A stretch of 14,294 nucleotides of DNA from Bacteroidota bacterium (GCA_021796135.1 JAJYOQ010000054.1:1-14294); one strand, 5' to 3'. Shown: positions 6,727-14,083, counted from the first letter of the stretch. The notes: generated by a model from the sequence alone, not told the origin. Numbers and translations: made by a program.

Positions 6727-8278
6727 TCTTTAACCTTTTTTTAAAATTTTCCGTTAGGTAATAACCGCCTTTTCGTAGTTTTCCCTTAAAGCTAATTATT
6801 TCTAATTTTCTTGAAATACTAATATATCTTTCTAACGTACGTTTTGGTTTATCTATTATTTCTGCTAACTCACCTGCTTTTAAGCCTGGTTTATCTTTGA
6901 TTATTCTAATCATTCTTATGATCTCAGCTTTTACCTCATCGGCTAAAGTTCCGCCGCCATCATCACCGCCACGACCCCCGCCATCATCACCGCCACGACC
7001 CCCGCCGCTATCGTTTATTACATCATTAACAGCCAATTCGACAAGATCAGGTTCAATAGTTAAAGGAACTTGTTTACTAACTGAAGCCTTGCGAGTTACA
7101 ACTATTGGAACAGGAACAATTGTCTTGAAAATATCTCCTTCAATAAACTCAGCTTGACCTCTGTTGCCATTATAGATATTGCAATATTTGGATGTATTCC
7201 GTACACCAGAGCCAAGTTCATCAACCCAGCCTATTTCCTTGAAAAACCTGGCAATTGTAGGATTCTTAGGAAAAGGAGAAAAATTGCCTGGATCAATGGT
7301 TCCAACTCCGTGAGGTTTATTCCCATTCTCAGTATAAACCTTGTCAGCTTCAATAATTAATTTAGCAGGAAAATGATTATTAAACTCACGATGGATTAAA
7401 AGATTAGCAACAATTTCTCTGAATATTTTATCACGAATGCTTAATCTTTGAGTTCCTTCAATATAAAATTTATCTGGTAGATGTTTTTTTATAAATTCGT
7501 TTAACCTGGAATACGCCGAAATTAAATTGCCTCTTATATCATCACGGTCATCATATCTGTCAATATTTTCAATTCTAAGTATAGCATCTGTTTTGTAATG
7601 AGGAAGTATATTTATTATTGTCTGTTCAGTACCGAATAACACTGCGGCAGCAAGTGTATAACCTTCATTACCATTTAGTAAATCTTTTTTCCAAAGACTT
7701 GCAGATTTTAGCAACTGATCATTATTCATATCTTGCCAGGGATGGTTAGCTCTTTGATTCCTAGCCATGATTCTAACCTTATCGAATAAAGGTAATTCAA
7801 AATCATTCAATGTCATGTAAGGATAAATTGTATTCTCAGAAAATGTACTTTGCTTACGGAGGAAAAGCTGGGAGACTAAACTATGATTACTGGTTATATC
7901 AAAATCGCCATCCTCATTTCTATCAAAAATTCTACCCACAGTATTGTGTACTTGGGAACTTTCTGGTACGTAAACATAGATAACTTTCTTTCCTTCAATA
8001 TCAAATACTTCAGTTGACAAATAAAATGTTGGTGATAATCTTATAGGATCGTTACAGCTAGTAATTAAGCTATTAACAATTTCATTTGTAGAACCTTCAA
8101 ATACTCCTTCAATTGTTCCATCGTCATTAACTCCTAAGAGTAGATGCCCGCCGTTTCTATTTAAGAATGCGCATATTGTATCAAAAACATTCTTAGGCAG
8201 TTTGAAGGAGCATTTTTTAAACTCGGTATGAATTCCTTCGCCATTCTTAATAATATTTTTTAACTGCCTAATATTCAT
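6719..8278 (-). CDS. AlbA_2 (Schlafen-like) / ATPase-like / winged-helix accessory protein inside the hsd operon
   Basis: This 519-residue protein matches the COG2865-type layout of predicted regulators. An AlbA_2 domain covers about 10-145, with EGIHTEFKKCSF at 14-25 and FLNRNGGHLLLGVNDDGTIEG at 38-58 (only its first 20 residues are conserved core). A GHKL/HATPase_c_4-like region follows at about 275-385. It has an N-box-like REIVANLLIHREF at 287-299 and the segment NPTIARFFKEIGWVDELGSG at 339-358. Residues 425-443 are a Gly/Arg/Asp linker containing GGGRGGDD twice. The C-terminus, about 445-515, looks like a winged helix with GLKAGELAEIIDKPKRTLER at 465-484. It starts at an ATGA overlap with the hsdS stop and overlaps hsdM by 8 bases, so it is built into the operon. 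Such proteins are often labelled RecG-like, but no helicase motifs are present. A regulatory or anti-phage role is an inference; its substrate is unknown. Confidence 0.82.
   Translation of the reverse strand: MNIRQLKNIIKNGEGIHTEFKKCSFKLPKNVFDTICAFLNRNGGHLLLGVNDDGTIEGVFEGSTNEIVNSLITSCNDPIRLSPTFYLSTEVFDIEGKKVIYVYVPESSQVHNTVGRIFDRNEDGDFDITSNHSLVSQLFLRKQSTFSENTIYPYMTLNDFELPLFDKVRIMARNQRANHPWQDMNNDQLLKSASLWKKDLLNGNEGYTLAAAVLFGTEQTIINILPHYKTDAILRIENIDRYDDRDDIRGNLISAYSRLNEFIKKHLPDKFYIEGTQRLSIRDKIFREIVANLLIHREFNNHFPAKLIIEADKVYTENGNKPHGVGTIDPGNFSPFPKNPTIARFFKEIGWVDELGSGVRNTSKYCNIYNGNRGQAEFIEGDIFKTIVPVPIVVTRKASVSKQVPLTIEPDLVELAVNDVINDSGGGRGGDDGGGRGGDDGGGTLADEVKAEIIRMIRIIKDKPGLKAGELAEIIDKPKRTLERYISISRKLEIISFKGKLRKGGYYLTENFKKRLKND
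6954..7006. repeat. GC-rich 24-bp in-frame tandem repeat (about 2.2 copies)
   Basis: Two perfect 24-base units lie at 6954-6977 and 6978-7001, followed by the first five bases of a third (CCGCC, 7002-7006). The unit starts CCGCCATCATCACC and ends CCACGACCC. It encodes the eight-residue step GGGRGGDD on the minus strand. It is far richer in G+C than the surrounding gene. Because 24 is a multiple of three, gain or loss of units would change linker length without shifting the frame. Confidence 0.9.
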
Positions 8279-9669
8279 TTAAGCTTTTCAATTTTTCTTG
8301 GAGACTTGATATTACTTGCTATTGTTTTTTCTTTCTCTGCTTTTATTCTTTCCAACAGTTTCTCTGCTGGCTCATCATTTGGATCTTGCGGGACAAGCTT
8401 ACCTTCGAAAGCTTTTTTAAGTATACTCTGTCTCAATGATTCTGTCATTTTAAGGTTTTGGTCGATGACTTCTTCTATTTTGTCAACTATCGAAAAACGC
8501 GATTCAATTTCTTCAACAATTTGTTTTTGTTCTTCTAAATTTGTTAAAGGCAGCAAGATACGAGAAAGTACTTGGGCATTGACATTTGGTTGACCTATTC
8601 CAACTTGTCCCTCAGAAATTTGCTGCCAATAACTTAATGTATTAAAAAAATAGGACACATATTTATTATTTACTTTGGTATTTATTTTTATTCGGATAAG
8701 ATATGAAGCAAATACGGCCTCTGGTATTTCACCTAGAATTAAAAAACTTTTTCCAACTGTGGCTCCTGTTCTAGCAAATACAAAATCACCTTCTTTTAAT
8801 AAATATTTATCTTTTTGCTCATTCTCAATTTGGCAATAAGGAACTTCATTCCAACTAACTTTATTGTTTTGAATGTCTGTTATTCTTAACAATTTCGGCC
8901 CGACTTCTTCTAAGTTCGAACTTGCAGTATATCCATAATGAATTTTTATACTAATACTTCTAATATCAGTCCATGACCAAACATTTGGAATTTCGAACAT
9001 TTTATTACTAGTTTCTCTGGATAATTTGTCTTTTTTAATTTGGAAAAATAAATCATTATTGTTCTCTTTAATTAAATTTTTATCCCTCCACTCCTCAGTC
9101 AGCTTCCCTTCAAACGCAGCTTTAAGAACTGATTGTCTATAGCGTTTAAGCTGCTTCTTTACATTCTTTAGTTCTGCTACTGCGGCATCCAGTTTAGTGA
9201 AGAGTTCTTCTATTTTAGCAACTATGCGGTGTTGCTCGTTGATAGGAGGTAGATTAATATTATATCTTGATAATTGTTCTTTCGAGATAGCCCTAAAAGT
9301 GCTTCCCGTCCCCATTGCATCAATAACTTTTTCGTTAAATTGGAAAAAATAAAATAGATATTTAAAACAGTGAGTGTATCTAACTGCGGCAAGTCCCCTA
9401 CCGATACAACTTTTTTGATCTGCAATATTGACAGAACCAACAGGAGCTCTAACAGAGATAAGCACATCATTAATCTCAGCTATCTTCTTTGGTTTTGAAC
9501 ACCACTTAACCGCAACTGGATTCATATTTGTAAATTCTGCTTTGCCCTGGAAAAATGGGAGCCCAATATTGTCGAAATTATATGTTGTAGAAGGTGGGGA
9601 TTGCCCCATAATTAATTGAGCGATACTTCCTATTTCCGTTAAAATCCAATTTGCTGGAAGTTTAATCAC
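8275..9669 (-). CDS. hsdS: Type I restriction-modification system specificity subunit HsdS
   Basis: This is the DNA-recognition subunit, which positions HsdM and HsdR on a split recognition site. The 464 residues show the standard two-half plan. Target recognition domain 1 spans about 4-142, a first conserved helical spacer 143-200, target recognition domain 2 about 226-376 and a second conserved helical region 377-450. The two spacers are internal repeats: NEQHRIVAKIEELF at 144-157 resembles LEEQKQIVEEIESRF at 378-392, and RQSVLKAAFEGKLT at 178-191 resembles RQSILKKAFEGKLV at 413-426. The start codon is GTG at 9669, in a GTGA overlap with the hsdR stop; the N-terminus LPANWILTEIG fits the usual start of a recognition domain. 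No frameshift or truncation is seen. The recognised DNA sequence cannot be read from the protein. Confidence 0.95.
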   Translation of the reverse strand: MIKLPANWILTEIGSIAQLIMGQSPPSTTYNFDNIGLPFFQGKAEFTNMNPVAVKWCSKPKKIAEINDVLISVRAPVGSVNIADQKSCIGRGLAAVRYTHCFKYLFYFFQFNEKVIDAMGTGSTFRAISKEQLSRYNINLPPINEQHRIVAKIEELFTKLDAAVAELKNVKKQLKRYRQSVLKAAFEGKLTEEWRDKNLIKENNNDLFFQIKKDKLSRETSNKMFEIPNVWSWTDIRSISIKIHYGYTASSNLEEVGPKLLRITDIQNNKVSWNEVPYCQIENEQKDKYLLKEGDFVFARTGATVGKSFLILGEIPEAVFASYLIRIKINTKVNNKYVSYFFNTLSYWQQISEGQVGIGQPNVNAQVLSRILLPLTNLEEQKQIVEEIESRFSIVDKIEEVIDQNLKMTESLRQSILKKAFEGKLVPQDPNDEPAEKLLERIKAEKEKTIASNIKSPRKIEKLK

Positions 9670-12422
9670 GCGACTAGCCTCTCATTCAACTCTTCAAGCA
9701 TCTTATTCAAACTCTCACCAAATAGGTTATAAACTTTCATCAATCCGCCTTTTTCATAAAATGGTGCATAATCAAAATCCTCAGTTGTTACATCTAGAGA
9801 AGCAGAAATATGATCTTTAATCATCTGTAGCCATTCAATCTGTTCAGGATTAAACTTCTTGCCCTTCTTCTCCTGTTCGGCTATCCAATCAGCATACTTT
9901 TGATCTACTATATCTGGGAAAGGAACTAACTCACTCGTTTCTCCTATAGTAAACCTAAGAAGTGAAATAATATTGGTTAATAATTTAACTGGATTGGAAT
10001 TTCGTACTTTGCTTTTATCAATCTGCTCATAAGCATGCCAGACTAATTCTTGCTTAAGATTATATGGCGGTTTCTCTATTTCTTCAGAAAGTTTTTTAAT
10101 TTGTTCATATGTCAGATGTCTTTTGCTGTAAGGTGAGCCATATATTATCTGCAAGGCAAGTATTTTATCTTTATTATCTTCAATAAATTTTTTCCAGGTT
10201 GTAATAATACTATTAGCTTTTTCCTTTGCCTTACTGTCAAAACCAGCAAATAAAACTTCATCTAAGCTTACAGTGTCAATAGTCTGTTCCGTTTGCTTTT
10301 TAATATCAATAAGCAATTTTCTAAATTCTGGATTATCGAATACCATGCAGGCTTCGTCTGCTAATTTATCGGCTGTTTGTTTTATATGCTCATTTGTTGG
10401 AGTGTCAGTAGCAAATTCTTGTTTCGCTTTTTCTGTCTTTACATCAGGATCAATTGCATTAAGTAACTTGTTAGAAATTGAATCTAGTTCTTTTTTATTT
10501 GCGAGCAGTTTGAGTTCATCCTTTTGCTTTGGAGTAATTATCTTATCTAGACGTGAAAGCCTTGAAGCAAGAGAAGAAAGTATCTCTTCATTTCTTACTC
10601 CTACAGCAACTTGTTCTAATAGCTTTTCAAACGGAATATTCCTCTTTCGTTCGAGAGGAGGTTCAGGAGGAATTTTTTCACTTTCAGTTACCCCAATTGC
10701 GTCTACAATTACAAAATGAGTCTTAAACTTAGCATCAGGCGTGACAGCTTGAAGGTCAGCTGAAGATATTATCCTTGTTCCCCTTCCCTTCATCTGTTCA
10801 AAATAAATTGGAGATTTAACGTCACGCATGAAGAGTATGCATTCAATTGGTTTTATATCTGTTCCAGTTGAGATCATATCAACTGTAACGGCAATTCGAG
10901 GGTTATATGAATTTCTAAAACTGCTAATCAAATCTTCAGGCTTTTCACCAGTGGTACGATAAGTTATCTTTTTACAGAAGTCGTTTCCCTTTGCAAATAC
11001 TTCTCTAATTATATGGACAATATCCTCAGCATGAGAATCATCTTTTGCAAAGACCAAAGTCTTAGGCACGTGAGTTCTATCGGGGAATATCTCTGTAAAA
11101 AGTTTCTCCTTGAAAGTGCGGATTATAGTTCTAATTTGATCTGTTGCAACTACGCTTCGGTCTAATTCTTTGTCTGAGTATGCTAAATCTTCATCAAGTT
11201 TTTCACTTTTGACTTTCCTCGTCAATTTATTGCGCTTGTCAACATAGAATCCAGTTTCAACCTTACTTCCTTCTTTAGTAATTTTAGTATCTATTCTATA
11301 GACTTCAAAATCGACATTTACATTATCAGCAACGGCTCTTTCCTGAGTATATTCCTGAACTAGATTTCTATGAAAGAACCCTATTGTTTGTTTTGATGGT
11401 GTTGCTGTAAGTCCAATTAAAAAAGCATCAAAATACTCTAAAACTTGTCTCCAGAGCTTATATATTGAACGATGACATTCATCAGTAACAATGAAGTCAA
11501 ACATTTCAATAGGAATCTCTGAATTATAAACTACTTCTTTTTCTTCATTACTATTTGGAGCAATATCGAACATAGATTTCTCTTCAGATTCTGAGTCGAA
11601 TTCCTTTTCTCCTTTTAGCATTGAAAACAATCTTTGAATAGTAGTAACACAAACTCTACTAACTGGGTCAATTACATTTGAAGTTAATTGTTGGACATTA
11701 TATAATTCAGTGAACTTTCTACCATCATCTGGAGTAATATATTGCTGAAATTCCATCCTCGTTTGCCTGCCAAGATTATTCCTGTCAACTAAGAATAAAA
11801 CTCTTTTAGCATCTGCAAACTTTATCAGGCGGTATATAAAACTAACAGCAGTAAATGTCTTGCCAGAACCAGTAGCCATTTGGATTAAGGCTCTAGAGTT
11901 ATTCAGTTTAAATGACTTTTCAAGATTAACAATGGCTTCAAATTGAGGCTGCCATAATCTGTCCTTATTTAATTGGGGTAGTAATTGTAGTCGTCTTCTT
12001 AAAGTTATGTCATTTTTTGCCCATTCAATTAAGGTTTTTGGCTGGTGGAAGGCAAATACTAGGCGTGAGCGTGACTCTGGATCTCTTAAGTCTCTGAACA
12101 ATGTTTCAGTACCTGTGCTTTCATAAAGGAAAGGGAGCGGCAATTCTACGTGTGGAACTTCTTTTTTAAAGTTAGCTGAATATTTATAGGACTGTTCAGA
12201 TACTCCACTGAGAGTTGTTCCCTCTGGTTTAGCTTCAATTACACCGACAGCTTTGCGATCGACAAATAGGACATAATCGGCTTGTCCGTTATTTGTTGGA
12301 TATTCACGAACAGCAACCCCAATTGAAGCCCCAAGATTAAGCTGGTCAAGGTCTTGAACTATCCAGCCTGCCCTTGTTAATAAATCATCAATATGAAGTC
12401 GAGCAATTTGTTCAGGAGTCAT
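9666..12422 (-). CDS. hsdR: Type I restriction-modification system endonuclease/translocase subunit HsdR (EcoEI-like)
   Basis: This is the motor and nuclease subunit; it translocates unmethylated DNA with ATP and cuts it at a distance. At 918 residues it lies between EcoEI-type and EcoR124-type lengths. The N-terminal PD-(D/E)xK nuclease shows GQADYVLF at 46-53 with Asp49, and VIEAKPEG at 61-68 with Glu63 and Lys65. The superfamily 2 helicase core follows: Walker A ATGSGKT at 183-189, DECH at 314-317, LTATP at 338-342, motif V around TVDMISTGTD at 513-522 and motif VI QMKGRGTRI at 543-551. The C-terminus (about 680-918) fits the EcoEI_R_C region that contacts the methylase. All active-site residues appear intact. 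The ATG at 12422 has a GGA 4-6 bases upstream. It is the first gene of the hsdR - hsdS - accessory - hsdM operon. Confidence 0.96.
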   Translation of the reverse strand: MTPEQIARLHIDDLLTRAGWIVQDLDQLNLGASIGVAVREYPTNNGQADYVLFVDRKAVGVIEAKPEGTTLSGVSEQSYKYSANFKKEVPHVELPLPFLYESTGTETLFRDLRDPESRSRLVFAFHQPKTLIEWAKNDITLRRRLQLLPQLNKDRLWQPQFEAIVNLEKSFKLNNSRALIQMATGSGKTFTAVSFIYRLIKFADAKRVLFLVDRNNLGRQTRMEFQQYITPDDGRKFTELYNVQQLTSNVIDPVSRVCVTTIQRLFSMLKGEKEFDSESEEKSMFDIAPNSNEEKEVVYNSEIPIEMFDFIVTDECHRSIYKLWRQVLEYFDAFLIGLTATPSKQTIGFFHRNLVQEYTQERAVADNVNVDFEVYRIDTKITKEGSKVETGFYVDKRNKLTRKVKSEKLDEDLAYSDKELDRSVVATDQIRTIIRTFKEKLFTEIFPDRTHVPKTLVFAKDDSHAEDIVHIIREVFAKGNDFCKKITYRTTGEKPEDLISSFRNSYNPRIAVTVDMISTGTDIKPIECILFMRDVKSPIYFEQMKGRGTRIISSADLQAVTPDAKFKTHFVIVDAIGVTESEKIPPEPPLERKRNIPFEKLLEQVAVGVRNEEILSSLASRLSRLDKIITPKQKDELKLLANKKELDSISNKLLNAIDPDVKTEKAKQEFATDTPTNEHIKQTADKLADEACMVFDNPEFRKLLIDIKKQTEQTIDTVSLDEVLFAGFDSKAKEKANSIITTWKKFIEDNKDKILALQIIYGSPYSKRHLTYEQIKKLSEEIEKPPYNLKQELVWHAYEQIDKSKVRNSNPVKLLTNIISLLRFTIGETSELVPFPDIVDQKYADWIAEQEKKGKKFNPEQIEWLQMIKDHISASLDVTTEDFDYAPFYEKGGLMKVYNLFGESLNKMLEELNERLVA

Positions 12423-12452
12423 TTTCCATAATTCATATATTGAATTTGCTAG

Positions 12453-12482
12453 ATTAAAATAAAGAAGATAATTCTAACTCAA
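12453..12482 (-). promoter_or_regulatory. Candidate promoter for the hsd operon
   Basis: On the minus strand TTGAGT (12482-12477) and TTTAAT (12458-12453) are separated by 18 bases. A start site near 12446 would give a leader of about 25 bases to the hsdR ATG. The elements match the consensus at four and five of six positions. The region is AT-rich, so the call is tentative. Confidence 0.35.
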
Positions 12483-12536
12483 TATAATTAAATTAATTGT
12501 AAGGATAAATAATAAACCGATAGAAAAAGACCACCG

Positions 12537-12562
12537 TTCATTGCATTCTTAGAAGCAATGAA
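12537..12562. repeat. Inverted repeat (hairpin) upstream of hsdR
   Basis: TTCATTGC at 12537-12544 pairs with GCAATGAA at 12555-12562. Inside it, TTC and GAA (12546-12548 and 12552-12554) pair around a TTA loop with one bulged base. On the minus strand a T5 tract lies seven bases beyond the stem, too far for a normal terminator. It lies between the tRNA terminator and the hsdR promoter candidate, so it may be a second terminator or a regulatory site. Confidence 0.45.
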
Positions 12563-12612
12563 TGAGTGTTTAGAAAATTTGAGATATTTTTTAAATAAGT
12601 ATTCAAAACAAA

Positions 12613-12642
12613 AAATGCGAAAACCGCAAAGTTTTCGCATTT
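12613..12642 (-). terminator. Rho-independent terminator of tRNA-Phe
   Basis: A perfect 12-bp stem, AAATGCGAAAAC and GTTTTCGCATTT, encloses a 6-base loop. On the minus strand the stem's T run continues as TTTGTTTTG, giving a strong U tract. It begins five bases past the mature tRNA 3' end and would separate tRNA transcription from the hsd operon downstream. Confidence 0.9.
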
Positions 12643-12647
12643 AAATG

Positions 12648-12720
12648 TGGGCAGAGAGGGAATTGAACCCCCGACACAAGGATTTTCAGTCCTTTGCTCT
12701 ACCGACTGAGCTATCTGCCC
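12648..12720 (-). tRNA. tRNA-Phe (anticodon GAA)
   Basis: This 73-base gene folds as a standard cloverleaf. The acceptor arm is GGGCAGA with TCTGCCC and discriminator A. The D arm contains GCTCAGTCGGTAGAGC. The anticodon stem-loop is GGACTGAAAATCC with anticodon GAA. The T arm is GGGGGTTCAATTCCC. The 3' CCA is not encoded; the bases after the discriminator are CAT, so CCA must be added by nucleotidyltransferase. The 3' end faces the restriction-modification operon. Confidence 0.97.
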
Positions 12721-12726
12721 CTAAAA

Positions 12727-12761
12727 ATTAGAAGAACAAAAATAGAAATAATTCTTCTAAT
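12727..12761. repeat. 10-bp inverted repeat at the tRNA-Phe promoter
   Basis: ATTAGAAGAA at 12727-12736 is the exact reverse complement of TTCTTCTAAT at 12752-12761, with a 15-base AT-rich spacer. The repeat begins six bases upstream of the tRNA 5' end and reaches the candidate -35. It could be a protein-binding dyad or a weak transcript hairpin. Confidence 0.5.
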
Positions 12762-12766
12762 CTCAA
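12739..12766 (-). promoter_or_regulatory. Candidate promoter for tRNA-Phe
   Basis: On the minus strand TTGAGA (12766-12761) is followed after 16 bases by TATTTT (12744-12739), about 19 bases before the mature 5' end. The same spacing and -10 hexamer occur before the STAS gene. The pair overlaps a 10-bp inverted repeat at 12727-12761. Confidence 0.3.
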
Positions 12767-13063
12767 AAAATATATTGCCAATTAGAAAATATTATTCTGT
12801 TTATTGATTTACTCTAATATTTTTTGTTATATGGTTTAATTTATTTTATACCATAATTATTGGGCAAATTTATTAGTTCCTTTGGTGTTAGATTTGTATC
12901 ACAAATATCTGTTATTTTCATATATATTTGTAAATTCAAAATTAAACACTAATCATATTAAGCTGAGACTAATTTTTTATCTTTGAAAAATTTTCCTTTA
13001 ATGCGGATTTATTATATAGGAAAGCTCAAAATAATTATTTAAGAAGGATTAATTATAAGGGTA
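12767..13063. other. AT-rich intergenic region with no recognisable gene
   Basis: This lies between the divergent tRNA-Phe and PAP2-family genes. I find no ORF of useful length, no RNA gene and no strong terminator. A small dyad, ATTTGT-ATC-ACAAAT at 12892-12906, has a third ATTTGT at 12926-12931, but this is within chance for such AT-rich DNA. Confidence 0.6.
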
Positions 13064-13093
13064 TTCATATACTTTTCACTATTACTATATAAT
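13064..13093 (+). promoter_or_regulatory. Candidate promoter for the PAP2-family gene
   Basis: TTCATA at 13064-13069 and a perfect TATAAT at 13088-13093 are 18 bases apart. The TATAAT lies about 58 bases before the ATG. The -35 is weak, and TATAAT is common by chance in this composition. Confidence 0.3.
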
Positions 13094-13150
13094 TTTAGAT
13101 AAATACTACAATTGATTTAATAAAATATATTTTTAACAATTTTTGGGATT

Positions 13151-14083
13151 ATGAGTAAATCGAGCTTTGTATTATTGTTTTTATTATTATTTCAGCTTAC
13201 TAATTATTCTTCCGCATTTTGTCAAGATAATTATTTAACGAATAATGATTCCTTGTATCTATCCAGCCCAAAAGGTAATGTATCCGGATTAAGTTTTAAT
13301 AAAAAAGTCACCTGGTATCAGATGATAACGAATATTCCATCTGATTATTCAAAATTTTTTACCCAGGCAGCAAATGTAAAAATGATTCCAAGTTATTTAG
13401 GTATAGCTGCACTTACCGGTTCATTAATGACTATTGACCAAAAAACATGGTCTTTTCAACGCCGGTTATATTTACGTTCACCTTTAGATCATAAAACATC
13501 AAGTTTTGTGGTTAATTTTGGAAACGGCACATATCAATTTCTTGGCGCTGCTTTGTTTGCGGGTACAGGATTAATATTTAATAATGAAAGGGCTTTAAGG
13601 ACCGGCAGTAATATTGCTGAAGCAGTTTTGACTACAGGAATTTTTGTTCAAGTACTTAAAAGAATCGCGGGAAGAGAAAGTCCAATCGCATCTTCAGAAA
13701 CAGGAGGAGATTGGAAACTTGTTCCCAGTATTAAACAATACCAAAAGAATCAGCCAAAATATTATTCATTCCCTTCCGGTCATTTATCTACGGCAACTGC
13801 TATCTTAACCGTAATAGCAAATAATTACCCCGATGAAAAATGGATAAGACCTGTAAGCTATCCTCTGCTTGCAGTTCTTGGATTTTCTTTGGTGAATAAG
13901 GGTATGCATTGGTATAGTGATTTGCCTCTAGCTTATTTTTTAGGTTATACTTTCGGAAATATTGCAGCGCCCATTCGCAGTTCAACCCCTTCAATTTCAG
14001 ACTCTGAAGATAAGCCAAAATTAACTATATTTCCGTCTGTCGGTTTAAACGACTTGAATTTTAATATCTTATATAATTTTTGA
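13151..14083 (+). CDS. PAP2-family (phosphatidic acid phosphatase type 2) membrane/exported protein
   Basis: This 310-residue protein starts with a signal peptide or N-terminal membrane segment (residues 1-24). Later hydrophobic stretches at about 79-95, 128-143, 153-169, 212-224 and 235-249 fit a PAP2 helical bundle. The PAP2 motifs are recognisable but altered. Motif 1 reads K170-RIA-GRESP-178, with Ser177 where the second Arg of the usual K-x6-RP is expected. Motif 2, FPSGH at 207-211, is intact. Motif 3 reads S246-L247-x5-H253-x3-D257, so the usual Arg after Ser is Leu. Lys170, His211, His253 and Asp257 remain. The ATG at 13151 has a GGGA just upstream and begins a good signal sequence. 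The family dephosphorylates lipid phosphates or undecaprenyl pyrophosphate at the outer face of the inner membrane; the substrate here is unknown and activity uncertain. A plus-strand ORF follows after 29 bases. Confidence 0.8.
   Translation: MSKSSFVLLFLLLFQLTNYSSAFCQDNYLTNNDSLYLSSPKGNVSGLSFNKKVTWYQMITNIPSDYSKFFTQAANVKMIPSYLGIAALTGSLMTIDQKTWSFQRRLYLRSPLDHKTSSFVVNFGNGTYQFLGAALFAGTGLIFNNERALRTGSNIAEAVLTTGIFVQVLKRIAGRESPIASSETGGDWKLVPSIKQYQKNQPKYYSFPSGHLSTATAILTVIANNYPDEKWIRPVSYPLLAVLGFSLVNKGMHWYSDLPLAYFLGYTFGNIAAPIRSSTPSISDSEDKPKLTIFPSVGLNDLNFNILYNF

Noticed and set aside
6954..7006. CRISPR-like direct repeats
   Set aside because: The 24-bp units are directly adjacent without spacers and are in-frame coding sequence.
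6897..7157. Proline-rich plus-strand ORF opposite the accessory gene
   Set aside because: It is the antisense shadow of the Gly-rich repeat and flanks; the minus-strand frame has clear domains across the same DNA.
6719..8278. RecG-type DNA helicase assignment for the accessory gene
   Set aside because: No Walker A, DEAD-type motif or other helicase motif is present; resemblance is limited to the AlbA_2/HATPase_c_4 family often given that label.
10273..10719. 148-codon plus-strand ORF inside hsdR
   Set aside because: It is antisense to the intact HsdR reading frame; its Ser-rich sequence is what the reverse complement of this coding DNA would give.
5284..12422. BREX, DISARM or other multi-gene defence system
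   Set aside because: No PglZ, BrxC-like ATPase, DrmA/B or similar gene is present; HsdR, HsdS and HsdM define an ordinary type I core.
12892..12931. ATTTGT/ACAAAT dyad as a Crp/Fnr-type operator
   Set aside because: The arms are only 6 bp with a 3-base spacer, do not match a known consensus, and such matches are common in this AT-rich gap.
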